NCBI GenBank assembly: GCA_026014595.1
Contig: JAOZHY010000048.1
Coordinates: forward strand, 124,001 to 188,000
Direction: 5' to 3'
Length of the DNA stretch: 64,000 bases
Source: Candidatus Bathyarchaeota archaeon
GTDB taxonomy: Archaea > Thermoproteota > Bathyarchaeia > Bathyarchaeales > Bathycorpusculaceae
A program made the position numbers and the translations under genes. The notes beneath the pieces were generated by a model. That model saw only the letters and a list, made by a program, of their open reading frames with translations, had not been told where the DNA came from and did no database searches. Positions 19,135 to 28,088 of this stretch are shown piece by piece; the first letter of the stretch is position 1; each line of letters begins with the position of its first letter.

Positions 19135-21143
19135 ACTTTCATCTCAACGTTTTTGGCAAATCCATGCATGGTTTTTTCCCAGTAGAAAGGTCGCGTGATT
19201 AACTGAATCAAGCCTCTCCACGCTGCCGCACTTATGAGCACCCAGTACAGCGGCATAGCCAGTGCATAGGGTACTAAGCTGTATTTTTTCTTCTGCACGC
19301 AGGTTACCGTGTACAGGAGAAGATATACGGTGTTGCCGACGATTAGGTTGAATAGACATATGAATTGGATGGGCAGAAACTCGAGGGCACCAAGGGCGCT
19401 AAGTGTCCAAGGCGCGAATATACTGAGAGCGGCGATAAGCCAGAGAAACGGGTTGATTATTGGCATGAATATGGCGCCGCCGAATGTGAGTTGGAATAGG
19501 AAGAATTTTCTCCAGCCTAAGTCCTGAAGAAGCTTCCGTGGATGGCGCATGTGGACAAGGTAAGTTTGCACATGTCCCTTATACCATCTTGAGCGTTGCC
19601 GAATCCAGTTTTGAACTTTGACCGTGGCTTCCTCGCATGTGTAGGAGTCCAGCATCTGGGTTGTTAACGCTCTTCTAGAGATTCTTACGCCCAAGTCAGC
19701 ATCTTCAGTCACGTTGTATGGGTCCCAACCGCCGAGGTCTCTTAGCTGGTCGATTTTGAAGTGGTTGCTTGTGCCGCCCAAAGGGATTGGCGTGTCGGTT
19801 TTGTCTAAACCTGAAAGGTAGTAATCGTACCAGTATGAGTATTCTATTGAGAACCATCTGGTCAGCAGGTTTTCTTTTGCGTTGTAGAAGTTTAGTTTTG
19901 ATTGGAGGCAAGCGGTTTTCTGTGGTGCTTTGGCGAAGGCTACTGCAGCTTTTTTAAGCTGGTCTTGGTCGGGTTTGTCTTCTGCGTCGTAAATTACGCA
20001 GTATTTTCCTTTTGCCCTGAGTAAACCGTAGTTGCAGGCTCTGGGTTTTGTGGTGATGTCCGCTTTGGGTACGACAACAGGCTCGAAGATTTTGAGAAAC
20101 TCCCTGTATTCGTGGGGTGGTATCCCCTCGACTTGCGTTTGGGGTTTTCCGAACAGCCCCAGAATTCTTGCTTCGTTCAGTGTTTCCTCGTCTTTTTCTT
20201 CCATGAGAATTTTCACGTCAAGCCTGTTCTTCGGATAGTCCAGCTCGTATATGTTTCTCATTACTTGAGGGAGGACTTTGGATTCGCGGTATACCGGAAC
20301 CAAAATGGTGTAAATGGGCAGTTCGCCGTCTTCTGCCTCGCGTATTTCCCGTTGCGAGATTCGTGTAACATTCTCTGATTCCTTGAAGCCTCTTAGGGAA
20401 ATGTAGATCTTTACGGGATTTATGATGAAGTATGCCACGTTTACTGCGGCAAATAGGAATGCGAAAATCAAAGCTGAATTTATTAGGATTGCGGTGATGA
20501 CTGCGAGAAGTGTTCCTACTGCCAAGATTTTTTGATTTGGAAAGAGTACTTTGTGGGCTGATTCGTCAGGATTCCTGTAATAAAGGTCAAGCAGTGCTTT
20601 TTGCGTGTGGATTTTCTGATAAACCCTTTCTATCGCCATGCTTATTGATTCCGAAGAGGCTACAATCCACGTGACTTTCCTTTCGCCGAGGAGACAGCGT
20701 AGAACCATCATTGCCTTGAGGTTTAATGGGTTTTCCAACACTATTTTCGCTGTCGTGTCATTGATTTGCAAGGGAATAATCATGTAATTGGCTATAACGC
20801 GATATGGTAGGATTGTTAGAAACTGGCATCCGTCACTTTTGCGGCATAGTTTTTTGATTTCTTTCTTTTTCAGGTAAGGGAAGCCTAATTCTGCTGCGAG
20901 GTCTTTGAAGAAGCCTTCAGGAACTTTTACCTTGGCTTGTCTAAGTGTGTAGATAACGTCTTCTTTTTTCACGTTCGGGTTTTCCACGAGGTTTGTTTCA
21001 TGGATGCCGTGTTTTTTTAGCAAGTCGATAAGTTTCTGTTTGCTTATTTTAATGGCTGCGGAATCTTCCTGTAAATTGCCAAAACTGCTGTCAACGATGA
21101 TTTCTGAGGCTTCGACGCTGCGGCTTTCCATAACTGCTCCCAA
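19131..21143 (-). CDS. GspE_N/MshEN-like domain fused to family 2 glycosyltransferase
   Basis: N-terminal 'ELGFPYLKKKEIKKL...ILPYRVIANYMIIPLQI...KIVLENPLNLKAMMVLRCLLG'; GT2 'TILVPVYRESKVLPQVMRNIYELDYP', 'DAEDKPDQDQLKKA', 'TEDADLGVRI', 'RQRSRWYKGH'. Confidence 0.8.
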   Translation of the reverse strand: MGAVMESRSVEASEIIVDSSFGNLQEDSAAIKISKQKLIDLLKKHGIHETNLVENPNVKKEDVIYTLRQAKVKVPEGFFKDLAAELGFPYLKKKEIKKLCRKSDGCQFLTILPYRVIANYMIIPLQINDTTAKIVLENPLNLKAMMVLRCLLGERKVTWIVASSESISMAIERVYQKIHTQKALLDLYYRNPDESAHKVLFPNQKILAVGTLLAVITAILINSALIFAFLFAAVNVAYFIINPVKIYISLRGFKESENVTRISQREIREAEDGELPIYTILVPVYRESKVLPQVMRNIYELDYPKNRLDVKILMEEKDEETLNEARILGLFGKPQTQVEGIPPHEYREFLKIFEPVVVPKADITTKPRACNYGLLRAKGKYCVIYDAEDKPDQDQLKKAAVAFAKAPQKTACLQSKLNFYNAKENLLTRWFSIEYSYWYDYYLSGLDKTDTPIPLGGTSNHFKIDQLRDLGGWDPYNVTEDADLGVRISRRALTTQMLDSYTCEEATVKVQNWIRQRSRWYKGHVQTYLVHMRHPRKLLQDLGWRKFFLFQLTFGGAIFMPIINPFLWLIAALSIFAPWTLSALGALEFLPIQFICLFNLIVGNTVYLLLYTVTCVQKKKYSLVPYALAMPLYWVLISAAAWRGLIQLITRPFYWEKTMHGFAKNVEMKV

Positions 21144-21216
21144 GCTTGCCTTTTTGATTTTTCAGCTTGGGCGGATTAACCGTTATGAACGTCGAATCCT
21201 GATTCAGTTTAAGTTT

Positions 21217-21852
21217 TTATCTCCTTCTTCGCCACAAAAAGGCTGCAACTGCAAGAACCAATGTTATCGCCGTTATTAGCACAGCGTAGAATACGGCCGG
21301 TTCTAAGCCTAAAATTTGAGGTTGCCACATATTTGTTTTGCTCGTGGTGGAGTGGATGGCGTAATTTGGAAACTCTGAAATCCCCTCAACAAGGATGCCT
21401 GTGGCTTTGTCCCAGTAATAGATATTCTGTGCCGTGGATGCGTAAACGACGGTTCGTGTGGCGCCTGCGTAGCTGCGTTCTTCAGCGCCGTTAATGGTGA
21501 TGTTGCCGTGGTACTGGTCGAGGAATGTGTCGCCAATGTTCAGGTTTGCGGGGATTATAAAGTCGTCTCCAAGCTGTCCTGTTTCAAGGTTCAGGGTTAC
21601 TGTTTCGTAGAAGAGTGTTCCGTTGGCGAATTTTGTGGTTACGTTGAGATTTATGGTTGTTCCCTGCACTGCGGCGACCTCCATTCTAGCCCAAGTTACT
21701 CTGTGGTCTGCTGGTGGCGAACCGGTGAAGGTTACTTCGTACTCTATCCAGTTGCCTTGTTGCACGCCGACCGAAACTTCAGCGCATACCATTTTTGCGG
21801 CGAGCAGGAGAACAACTAAGACTGTTAGGGGCAGGACAGGCTTTTTGTTCAT
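21217..21852 (-). CDS. Secreted protein with C-terminal TM anchor, unknown function
   Basis: Signal peptide, C-terminal TM + RRRR. Confidence 0.65.
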   Translation of the reverse strand: MNKKPVLPLTVLVVLLLAAKMVCAEVSVGVQQGNWIEYEVTFTGSPPADHRVTWARMEVAAVQGTTINLNVTTKFANGTLFYETVTLNLETGQLGDDFIIPANLNIGDTFLDQYHGNITINGAEERSYAGATRTVVYASTAQNIYYWDKATGILVEGISEFPNYAIHSTTSKTNMWQPQILGLEPAVFYAVLITAITLVLAVAAFLWRRRR

Positions 21853-21930
21853 GTTTCTTCATCTTTTGGTATCTTGTTCTATGCGTGTTGGAGGCTTTAA
21901 CTTTTCTGTGGATTCGAGAAACGCACTGCG

Positions 21931-21955
21931 GTATACAAAAGCATCGCCAAAACAC
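21931..21955 (+). repeat. GTATAC dispersed motif, copy 1
   Basis: gtatacaaaagcatcgccaaaacac. Confidence 0.85.
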
Positions 21956-22010
21956 GCTTTCCTGAGGCTATTGTGCGAGAAGAAAAAAATGAAGGTTAAG
22001 GAGCGTTGTT

Positions 22011-22175
22011 TTAGATTTTCTTTTTGTCCAAGACTTGCCTGAAGGTTTTTCCGCAGCACTCGTATAGTCCTATGGTAAGCTGTGTGCGTTTTCCGTTCTT
22101 GTCGGGTTTGCCCGCCATTTTCCAAGTTTTCTTGGCGTTTTTAACATCTTTTCCACAACTGGGACATTTAGCCAT
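22011..22175 (-). CDS. 54-aa zinc-binding Cren7-like small basic protein
   Basis: MAKCPSCGKDVKNAKKTWKMAGKPDKNGKRTQLTIGLYECCGKTFRQVLDKKKI*; CxxC + CC; resembles Cren7 'KVWALAPKGRKGVKIGLF...KYFRHKL'; missed by the 60-aa ORF cutoff. Confidence 0.7.
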   Translation of the reverse strand: MAKCPSCGKDVKNAKKTWKMAGKPDKNGKRTQLTIGLYECCGKTFRQVLDKKKI

Positions 22176-22227
22176 TCTCAATTAACCTCGTTTACACCGT
22201 TACGCATGAATTAACATAAAACATTTT

Positions 22228-22797
22228 CTATTCGTGGCAAGCAAGCACATCTTTTGCTTTGCCCATGTAGACCTCAAGTGCATGTTCAGAAAACAAAACA
22301 AAAACCACTTCGTCGAGGTTATCCTCTTTTTCCAGAAACTCCTTCACTGCTTTCAACGCTACCAGACTCGCCTCTTCAACAGGATAGCCGTATGCACCCG
22401 TGCTTATCGACGGAAACGCCACAGTTTTCAGCCCCTTAGACACCGCCAGCCTCAGCGATTTCTGATAAGCCTGCGCCAGCAGTTCGGGTTCGCCGCGGTT
22501 TCCGCCACGCCAAACTGGTCCAACAGTGTGGATGACATATTTGGCTTTGAGGTTGCCCCCTGTGGTTATGACTGCTTTGCCTGTCAGGAGCCCGTCAGGC
22601 CATTCCGTTGCTCTTATGCGTTTGCATTCCTCAAGTATTTGTGGTCCGCCCTTGCGGTGAATAGCCCCATCGACACCTCCGCCGCCCATAAGCGAAGAGT
22701 TAGCTGCGTTTACTATCGCGTCAGTTTCAGCTTCGGTTATGTCTCCCATGACCAGCCGCACGGTCGCTTTTCCAACCTTAAACTCGTTCGACGCCAT
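22228..22797 (-). CDS. Macro domain protein (ADP-ribose binding/hydrolase)
   Basis: GDITEAETDAIVNAANSSLMGGGGVDGAIH; FPSISTGAYGYPVEEAS. Confidence 0.93.
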   Translation of the reverse strand: MASNEFKVGKATVRLVMGDITEAETDAIVNAANSSLMGGGGVDGAIHRKGGPQILEECKRIRATEWPDGLLTGKAVITTGGNLKAKYVIHTVGPVWRGGNRGEPELLAQAYQKSLRLAVSKGLKTVAFPSISTGAYGYPVEEASLVALKAVKEFLEKEDNLDEVVFVLFSEHALEVYMGKAKDVLACHE

Positions 22798-22809
22798 CCC
22801 ACATCATCT

Positions 22810-23457
22810 TCACAGCATTGCGCTTAAGGCTGACCACAGCGCGGAACTGAAGAACCACGCTCCAAACCCAACAAAAATGACAAAGCAGAATATGAAGATG
22901 CTGCTGTGCACCTTTTCGTTCCAGAAACGGCGCGACTTGAAAATCGCGAAAGCCACGACGGTGTACCAGAGGAAGTCGCAGAGCCAGTGGACAACCGCGA
23001 ACACGGAGAAGCCCACCAATCCGAATTGTTGAGCGTTGATTATCAGGGCGGTGCCGATGGTTAACCACCACAGAATGAAACCCGCGTTTGCAGCGGTCGT
23101 CCAAATTCCAGCCACCAACGAGTCTTTTGCAGTGTGGAAGTATTTTTCTTCAGTCTTCTTTCTGTTCCGGAACGTTTGAACGCCCATAAACATCATCACC
23201 AAGCCGCCGATTAGTCCCACAGCAATGGGCACAACATCGGGGATGGTGAAGCTACTCAGCCAGAAGTAGATGAGGAACATTAAGGGAAACTCCACCACGC
23301 CGTGTCCGAGAGCAATGAGTAGCCCAGCGGTTTTGCTCTTCGCCGCTTTCTCCAGCGTAACCGCAAACAATGGTCCAGGCAGCAACACGCCCGAGAGGGA
23401 AATCAGCATTACGGAAGCCAAGAACACGTAAAAGTTCGTGATGAACTCCATGCCCAA
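22810..23457 (-). CDS. LysE/RhtB family transporter
   Basis: N-terminal 'SLSGVLLPGPLFAVTLEKA' and 6 TM topology. Confidence 0.8.
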   Translation of the reverse strand: MGMEFITNFYVFLASVMLISLSGVLLPGPLFAVTLEKAAKSKTAGLLIALGHGVVEFPLMFLIYFWLSSFTIPDVVPIAVGLIGGLVMMFMGVQTFRNRKKTEEKYFHTAKDSLVAGIWTTAANAGFILWWLTIGTALIINAQQFGLVGFSVFAVVHWLCDFLWYTVVAFAIFKSRRFWNEKVHSSIFIFCFVIFVGFGAWFFSSALWSALSAML

Positions 23458-23489
23458 ACCTCCTTTATTCTAAGTGCCATACCCACGCC

Positions 23490-23514
23490 GTATACGAAAG
23501 CATCACCAAAACAC
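23490..23514 (+). repeat. GTATAC dispersed motif, copy 2
   Basis: gtatacgaaagcatcaccaaaacac. Confidence 0.85.
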
Positions 23515-23526
23515 ATTTTTTTCAAC

Positions 23527-24057
23527 TCAACACACGCTCGCGTCACGGTAAAGGTCGCCTTGAATCCTGATTACCTCAGCGCTGTCCTGAGCTGCAGCGT
23601 AGCTCTCAAGCACTGCATGGTTTAACTCGAAGAAAGTGTGACCCCAAACGAAAATGGACAGCAAATCCGCCGCCTCCTTCTTGAATCCTGCGATGTAGAG
23701 CGCTGCGGCTAATGCTTCCGCCGTTGAGAGTTTGGTGGCTTTGCCGAAGTTCACTGGGTTCCCAGCGATAAGGATGGGCAGGCAGCGCGAAGTTCCCTTC
23801 ACGTGGTTCAGCAGGACTTTTTCGGCGTGTTCCCAACTGCAATCCAACGCCACTAACCCATAGTCTGCAACGCGGTCTCTGTCCGCGGGTGAAAACGCTA
23901 TTTTTGAGAACGGGTTAAGCACCACAGCGCGCTTCGGCAAAAACCGCGTCCTGCTCACTACTCTTGCTAAGCCATGGCGCTTCAGCTTCAGGCCAGTGCA
24001 GCGTTTCGGGTCGCATTGGTTGGCGTGGTATATGGTGATTTTAACTGGTTTTTCCAC
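23527..24057 (-). CDS. tsr3: Tsr3 family (rRNA aminocarboxypropyltransferase; DUF367)
   Basis: CDPKRCTGLKL, LDCSWEHAEKV, RCLPILIAGNPVNFGKATKLSTAEALAAALYI. Confidence 0.9.
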   Translation of the reverse strand: MEKPVKITIYHANQCDPKRCTGLKLKRHGLARVVSRTRFLPKRAVVLNPFSKIAFSPADRDRVADYGLVALDCSWEHAEKVLLNHVKGTSRCLPILIAGNPVNFGKATKLSTAEALAAALYIAGFKKEAADLLSIFVWGHTFFELNHAVLESYAAAQDSAEVIRIQGDLYRDASVC

Positions 24058-25657
24058 CTGTTTTTCGCACCTTCACATGAGACATCGGGTCATTCAGCAC
24101 ATGGGGAATCCATTCTAATAGGTCGGTCGCCACAAGGTGATAGCCGATTTTCTCCGCCACAAAGTCTCCTGCAGCACCGTTAACAAACGCCGCAGCCACC
24201 GCAGCCTCAAACGCGTCAGCCTTCTGCGCCAGAAACGCGCCCGCAACACCTGAGAGCACGTCGCCGGTGCCGCCCACGGTCATGCCTGGATTACCCGTAA
24301 AGTTCAGCTTGAACCGTTCCCCATCGCAAACCACGTCCACCTGTCCCTTCAGCAGAATCACGGCGCCAAGCTTGCCGGCAGTTTTTTGCACTTCAGCCAC
24401 GCGGTCTTCAAGGCTTTCAGGCACCTGTCTGCCCGCTAGAATGGCGTATTCGCCCGCGTGCGGCGTGAAAATAACCGGAACCTTCAATGGTGTTTTGTTT
24501 TCTGCGAAGGCTTTCAACCCGTCAGCGTCAAGAAGCAACGGTTTCCCAGCGCCTTCGACTGTGCTGACGAAGGCTTTTACGAATTCTTTGGTTTTCGGGT
24601 GCAAGCCCAGACCTGGTCCAAGCACGACTGCGTCAACCGCGTTAACATAAGCCCCTAATTCTGCCACGTTGCCGGGGTTCAGGTGGTCACCGTCCAGCTT
24701 CACCGTTATCAGGTCTGGCGAAACCGACGAGATTGCCCGGGCGGTTTTTTCTGGTGCCGCCAAGTACACGATGTCCACGCCCGTCCGCAAAGCAGCCAAC
24801 GCAACAAGCGTGGGAGCTCCTGAAAATACTTCACTGCCGCCGACGACTAGGAGCCGACCGAAATCTCCTTTGTAGGCGCTCAGCGGTCGCGCTTTTGTGA
24901 CGAGAAGCACGTCGCCTGGACCCGCATATGCTTCAAGCTCTTTGGGCAAGCCGATGTCCTTTACGAGCAGTTCGCCCGTGTACTTCTTGGCGTTCTCCAG
25001 CCCTGCCTTTGCCTTGTAAAACGTTATTGTCACGTCAGCTTTCACCGCTTCGTCCAAGACTTCGCCGGTGTCGGAGTCCACTCCTGTGGGCACATCCACG
25101 GCGATTTTGAAAGCGTTAAGCGAGTTTATGCGCTCCACGAACTGTGAGATGGGCGGTTTGAGTTTGCCTTTTGTTCCCGTGCCCAGCAACGCGTCAACGA
25201 TTACGTCCGCTTTCACGGTTGGCATGAGCGAGCTGTCAGACGCCTCGTAAATGGGAATTTTCTCGCGGAGAAATTGGAGAGCACACCAGTTCCTTGCCGC
25301 GGCGTCATGCGTGATGTCCTTGCCTTTTCCCGCGAGCACGACGGAAACCGTGTAGCCCATGCTGAGCAGGTGCCGTGCAGCCACGAAGCCGTCGCCGCCG
25401 TTTCCGCCCAAACCGCAGAAGACGGCGATTTTCTTATCTCGCTGGAACCGCGCCGCTACTTCGGCAGCCACGTTGCGCCCTGCGTTTTCCATGAGTTGAA
25501 GCAGGGTAACCCCGAAGTATTCCGCGTTGACTTCCGCGGCTCGCATTTCCCGGCTGGTTATGTATTGCGAGTTTTTCTTTTTGGTCGGCATGTTATGACC
25601 CTGAGTAGTGTATTGGCACTTGATAAAAGATAAGCCTATCCTCGGAGGCTGGGTCAT
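24041..25657 (-). CDS. nnr: Bifunctional NAD(P)H-hydrate epimerase / ADP-dependent NAD(P)H-hydrate dehydratase
   Basis: N-terminal YjeF_N (MENAGRNVAAEV; GNGGDGFVAARHL); C-terminal carbohydrate-kinase-like (VLGPGLG, TPHAGEYAIL, TVGGTGDVLSGVAGAFLAQ). Confidence 0.93.
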   Translation of the reverse strand: MTQPPRIGLSFIKCQYTTQGHNMPTKKKNSQYITSREMRAAEVNAEYFGVTLLQLMENAGRNVAAEVAARFQRDKKIAVFCGLGGNGGDGFVAARHLLSMGYTVSVVLAGKGKDITHDAAARNWCALQFLREKIPIYEASDSSLMPTVKADVIVDALLGTGTKGKLKPPISQFVERINSLNAFKIAVDVPTGVDSDTGEVLDEAVKADVTITFYKAKAGLENAKKYTGELLVKDIGLPKELEAYAGPGDVLLVTKARPLSAYKGDFGRLLVVGGSEVFSGAPTLVALAALRTGVDIVYLAAPEKTARAISSVSPDLITVKLDGDHLNPGNVAELGAYVNAVDAVVLGPGLGLHPKTKEFVKAFVSTVEGAGKPLLLDADGLKAFAENKTPLKVPVIFTPHAGEYAILAGRQVPESLEDRVAEVQKTAGKLGAVILLKGQVDVVCDGERFKLNFTGNPGMTVGGTGDVLSGVAGAFLAQKADAFEAAVAAAFVNGAAGDFVAEKIGYHLVATDLLEWIPHVLNDPMSHVKVRKTGGKTS

Positions 25658-25671
25658 GCGCGCGGCGTTTA

Positions 25672-25688
25672 GTATACGAAAGCATCAA
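25672..25688 (+). repeat. GTATAC dispersed motif, copy 3 (core only)
   Basis: gtatacgaaagcatcaa. Confidence 0.75.
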
Positions 25689-25714
25689 CCGTTTGCTACG
25701 CGTCTGCTTTTATG

Positions 25715-25984
25715 CTACTTGTTTTTCGGTCGGTAGTTCTTGCCCTTGTACTCTCGCGAAATTATCATGGTAGACGTTACAAGCACGTTCGGCACCGTCC
25801 GAACCCTCTCCGACAAGAAGCTCTCCAACGCGTCCAAGTCTTCTGTTTCCATCTTGGCGATAACGTCGTATTCTCCGAAGATAAGATCGGCTTGGATGAC
25901 CTCGGCAAACTCGACGAGTTTTTGGCAAACTTCCCTCTCGGTTCCTGAACTCACTTTAAACAGAACATAAGCTAGAATGGTCAT
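25715..25984 (-). CDS. Lrp/AsnC ligand-binding (RAM) stand-alone domain
   Basis: ORF trimmed to MTILAYVLFKVSSGTEREVCQKLVEFAEVIQADLIFGEYDVIAKMETEDLDALESFLSERVRTVPNVLVTSTMII. Confidence 0.85.
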   Translation of the reverse strand: MTILAYVLFKVSSGTEREVCQKLVEFAEVIQADLIFGEYDVIAKMETEDLDALESFLSERVRTVPNVLVTSTMIISREYKGKNYRPKNK

Positions 25985-26138
25985 TGTTTCACCATCCAGC
26001 CTATTCGCTGCGGCACTTAAATTACTTTCCTTAGCCTTCTGGAAAGGTTTATCCGCTGCCTTGGCGCATATGTCAATGGTTCTCACGTAACTCATACAAT
26101 TCGCTGAGAACATTACATGTTGTTTAGGTGAGAGCTGT

Positions 26139-26861
26139 TTGAAAAAAGAATATGTCATCAGCAAAGAAGATGCCTTGATGATAGTGGATGTGCAGAACGA
26201 TTTTCTTCCAGGCGGCGCTCTACCCGTCCCCGAAGGCGAACAAGTGATTCCGGTGCTTAACGACTACGCAAAGATGTTCAAGAAGGCTGGCGCAAAGATT
26301 TTTGCCACGCGAGACTGGCACCCTCCAAACCATATTTCCTTCAAAGCTCAAGGTGGTCCTTGGCCGCCTCACTGTGTTCAGCAAACCGAAGGTGCACGGT
26401 TCAGTCCAGCCCTCAAGCTTCCTGAAGGCACTGAAATCATCTCAAAAGCTACCGACCCCGCTAAAGAGAGCTACTCGGGTTTCGACGGCACCGACCTCGC
26501 AGCTAAACTGAAAGCCCAAGGCGTCAAACGAGTTTTCGTGGGTGGATTAGCAACTGATTACTGCGTTCTCAACACGGTTCTCGACGCACGCAAAAATGGC
26601 TTTGACACTGTCTTGCTTTCGGACGCCACCCGCGGCATAAACGTGAAACCAGGCGACGTGAACCGCGCAATAGAACAGATGACCGCGAAAGGCGCTGACC
26701 AAGCTACGTTAGAGAATTTTCCCGACTCTCTTGAAACCCCCATAGACGAGGAGCACGCGGCGGAGGCGATTGCGGATAAACCTTTGTCTAAACTGGAGAT
26801 AAAAAGAAAAGCGCGAATGCGACCACGAGGACCTTACAAGCGAGTCCGCACTGAACGATAA
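26139..26861 (+). CDS. pncA: Nicotinamidase
   Basis: MIVDVQNDFLPGGALPV, FATRDWHPPNHISF, VGGLATDYCVLNTVLDA. Confidence 0.92.
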   Translation: MKKEYVISKEDALMIVDVQNDFLPGGALPVPEGEQVIPVLNDYAKMFKKAGAKIFATRDWHPPNHISFKAQGGPWPPHCVQQTEGARFSPALKLPEGTEIISKATDPAKESYSGFDGTDLAAKLKAQGVKRVFVGGLATDYCVLNTVLDARKNGFDTVLLSDATRGINVKPGDVNRAIEQMTAKGADQATLENFPDSLETPIDEEHAAEAIADKPLSKLEIKRKARMRPRGPYKRVRTER

Positions 26862-26954
26862 TAAGGACCCGCCGGCTTTGTACTGACAGCAGATCTTTCC
26901 CTTTCTTTTTGCAAGGATGCCCTGCTTTTAATTAGTGCATGCTCTAAAACCATT

Positions 26955-27125
26955 ATGTCTTGTCCGAACCTGAACGAACCTTATAAATACATGAACGAGT
27001 GTGAGCTGAAAGACGGGGTCAATAAAGAACGATTCAGCTTTTTCATGGAGAAAATTTGTAAAATCGATGAAGTTTCAGTCCTATTTGTCTCTTTAGGGCT
27101 TGATGGATGCGCCTGTTTATCATAA
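26955..27125 (+). CDS. Candidate 56-aa cysteine-containing small protein
   Basis: MSCPNLNEPYKYMNECELKDGVNKERFSFFMEKICKIDEVSVLFVSLGLDGCACLS*; isolated intergenic ORF, no homology test possible. Confidence 0.3.
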   Translation: MSCPNLNEPYKYMNECELKDGVNKERFSFFMEKICKIDEVSVLFVSLGLDGCACLS

Positions 27126-27166
27126 GGCTCGCGTTGTCGTGTCTGTTTTGTGTTTCCGAATAATCT

Positions 27167-27201
27167 TCGAATGGTCACTTTTTACAATAAAAAGTTAAAA
27201 A
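27167..27201 (-). repeat. ACTTTTTA-N3-TAAAAAGT palindrome repeat, copy 1
   Basis: tcgaatggtcACTTTTTAcaaTAAAAAGTtaaaaa; palindrome 27177..27195; near-identical to 35412..35445 in the opposite orientation. Confidence 0.7.
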
Positions 27202-27345
27202 ATAATGTTTACATGCTCAAGATTGACGGCAAAGGATTAAATGTTCAGGCTTTTGCTGTTGTTTTCGAAGCTGAAGAATCGAAATCTGGCGCGCAGTGTG
27301 TTTGCTGAAGAAAAAATTAGGAGAGGCTTGGTGTCATGCGTCGGG

Positions 27346-27762
27346 CTATTGTTCACCCATCACTTGTATGATGACTGTGCGCTTTCGCGGGTAAACGTCT
27401 GTCTCCACAAAGAGCAAAGACTGCCATGTTCCAAATTCCACGCGTCCGTCAATCACGGGCAAGGTCTTGTCAGGCGGCAGAAGCATGGACCGCAGGTGAG
27501 CGTGAGCGTTAGACGGATGCTGGTAGGCGCGGCGTTTGGGCGCTGTCTCATCCAGAAACGTTTTGATGTCGCTGAGCAGGGCGTAATCGTTCTCCGTCAA
27601 AATCAGTATGCCCGTGGCGTGCGGCGCAAAAACGTGGACTATGCCGCTTTTTACGCCAGACTTGGACACTGCTTCCTGAACCTCGTCTGTCAAATCGACA
27701 AAGTCTATTTCGCCGTTGGTAGAGAAAACGCGGCGCACGTTGAAAACCTTGAAATCGGACAT
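27346..27762 (-). CDS. YjbQ/UPF0047 family protein
   Basis: GIVHVFAPHATGILILTEND and HPSNAHAHLRSMLL...VIDGRVEFGTWQSLLFVETD. Confidence 0.9.
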   Translation of the reverse strand: MSDFKVFNVRRVFSTNGEIDFVDLTDEVQEAVSKSGVKSGIVHVFAPHATGILILTENDYALLSDIKTFLDETAPKRRAYQHPSNAHAHLRSMLLPPDKTLPVIDGRVEFGTWQSLLFVETDVYPRKRTVIIQVMGEQ

Positions 27763-27850
27763 GCGTGTACCAACGTTTTTCTATCATTTATCGTCGCTGA
27801 AAAACGTTTCCCCTCAAATGAAGTTCGCTGTGCTTTGGTTTGCGCAAGTT

Positions 27851-27874
27851 TGTTTTGGTGATGCTTTTGTATAC
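27851..27874 (-). repeat. GTATAC dispersed motif, copy 4
   Basis: tgttttggtgatgcttttgtatac (reverse complement of consensus). Confidence 0.85.
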
Positions 27875-28088
27875 GGACATCGAAGCCCATATTTCACGAT
27901 TGCTCTGGTGAATTTTGGTGACCAATAAATACTGTGGTAGTTCCTTTGTCACCGAGTTCACTTGGGCATGACGTGCGCATGTATAAAAGTTGGATTTTCA
28001 ACAAGCTTAGCCTACTCTGCTATGAATAAATCCGCTTCTTAACCGAAAAAAGGCTGGAAAATGCCGTTTCCAGCATGCGTTTTTCAGG

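Noticed and set aside
27241-27861. 206-aa plus ORF over the YjbQ gene
   Set aside because: Antisense to a confidently identified UPF0047 gene; low-complexity Cys/Arg-rich translation.
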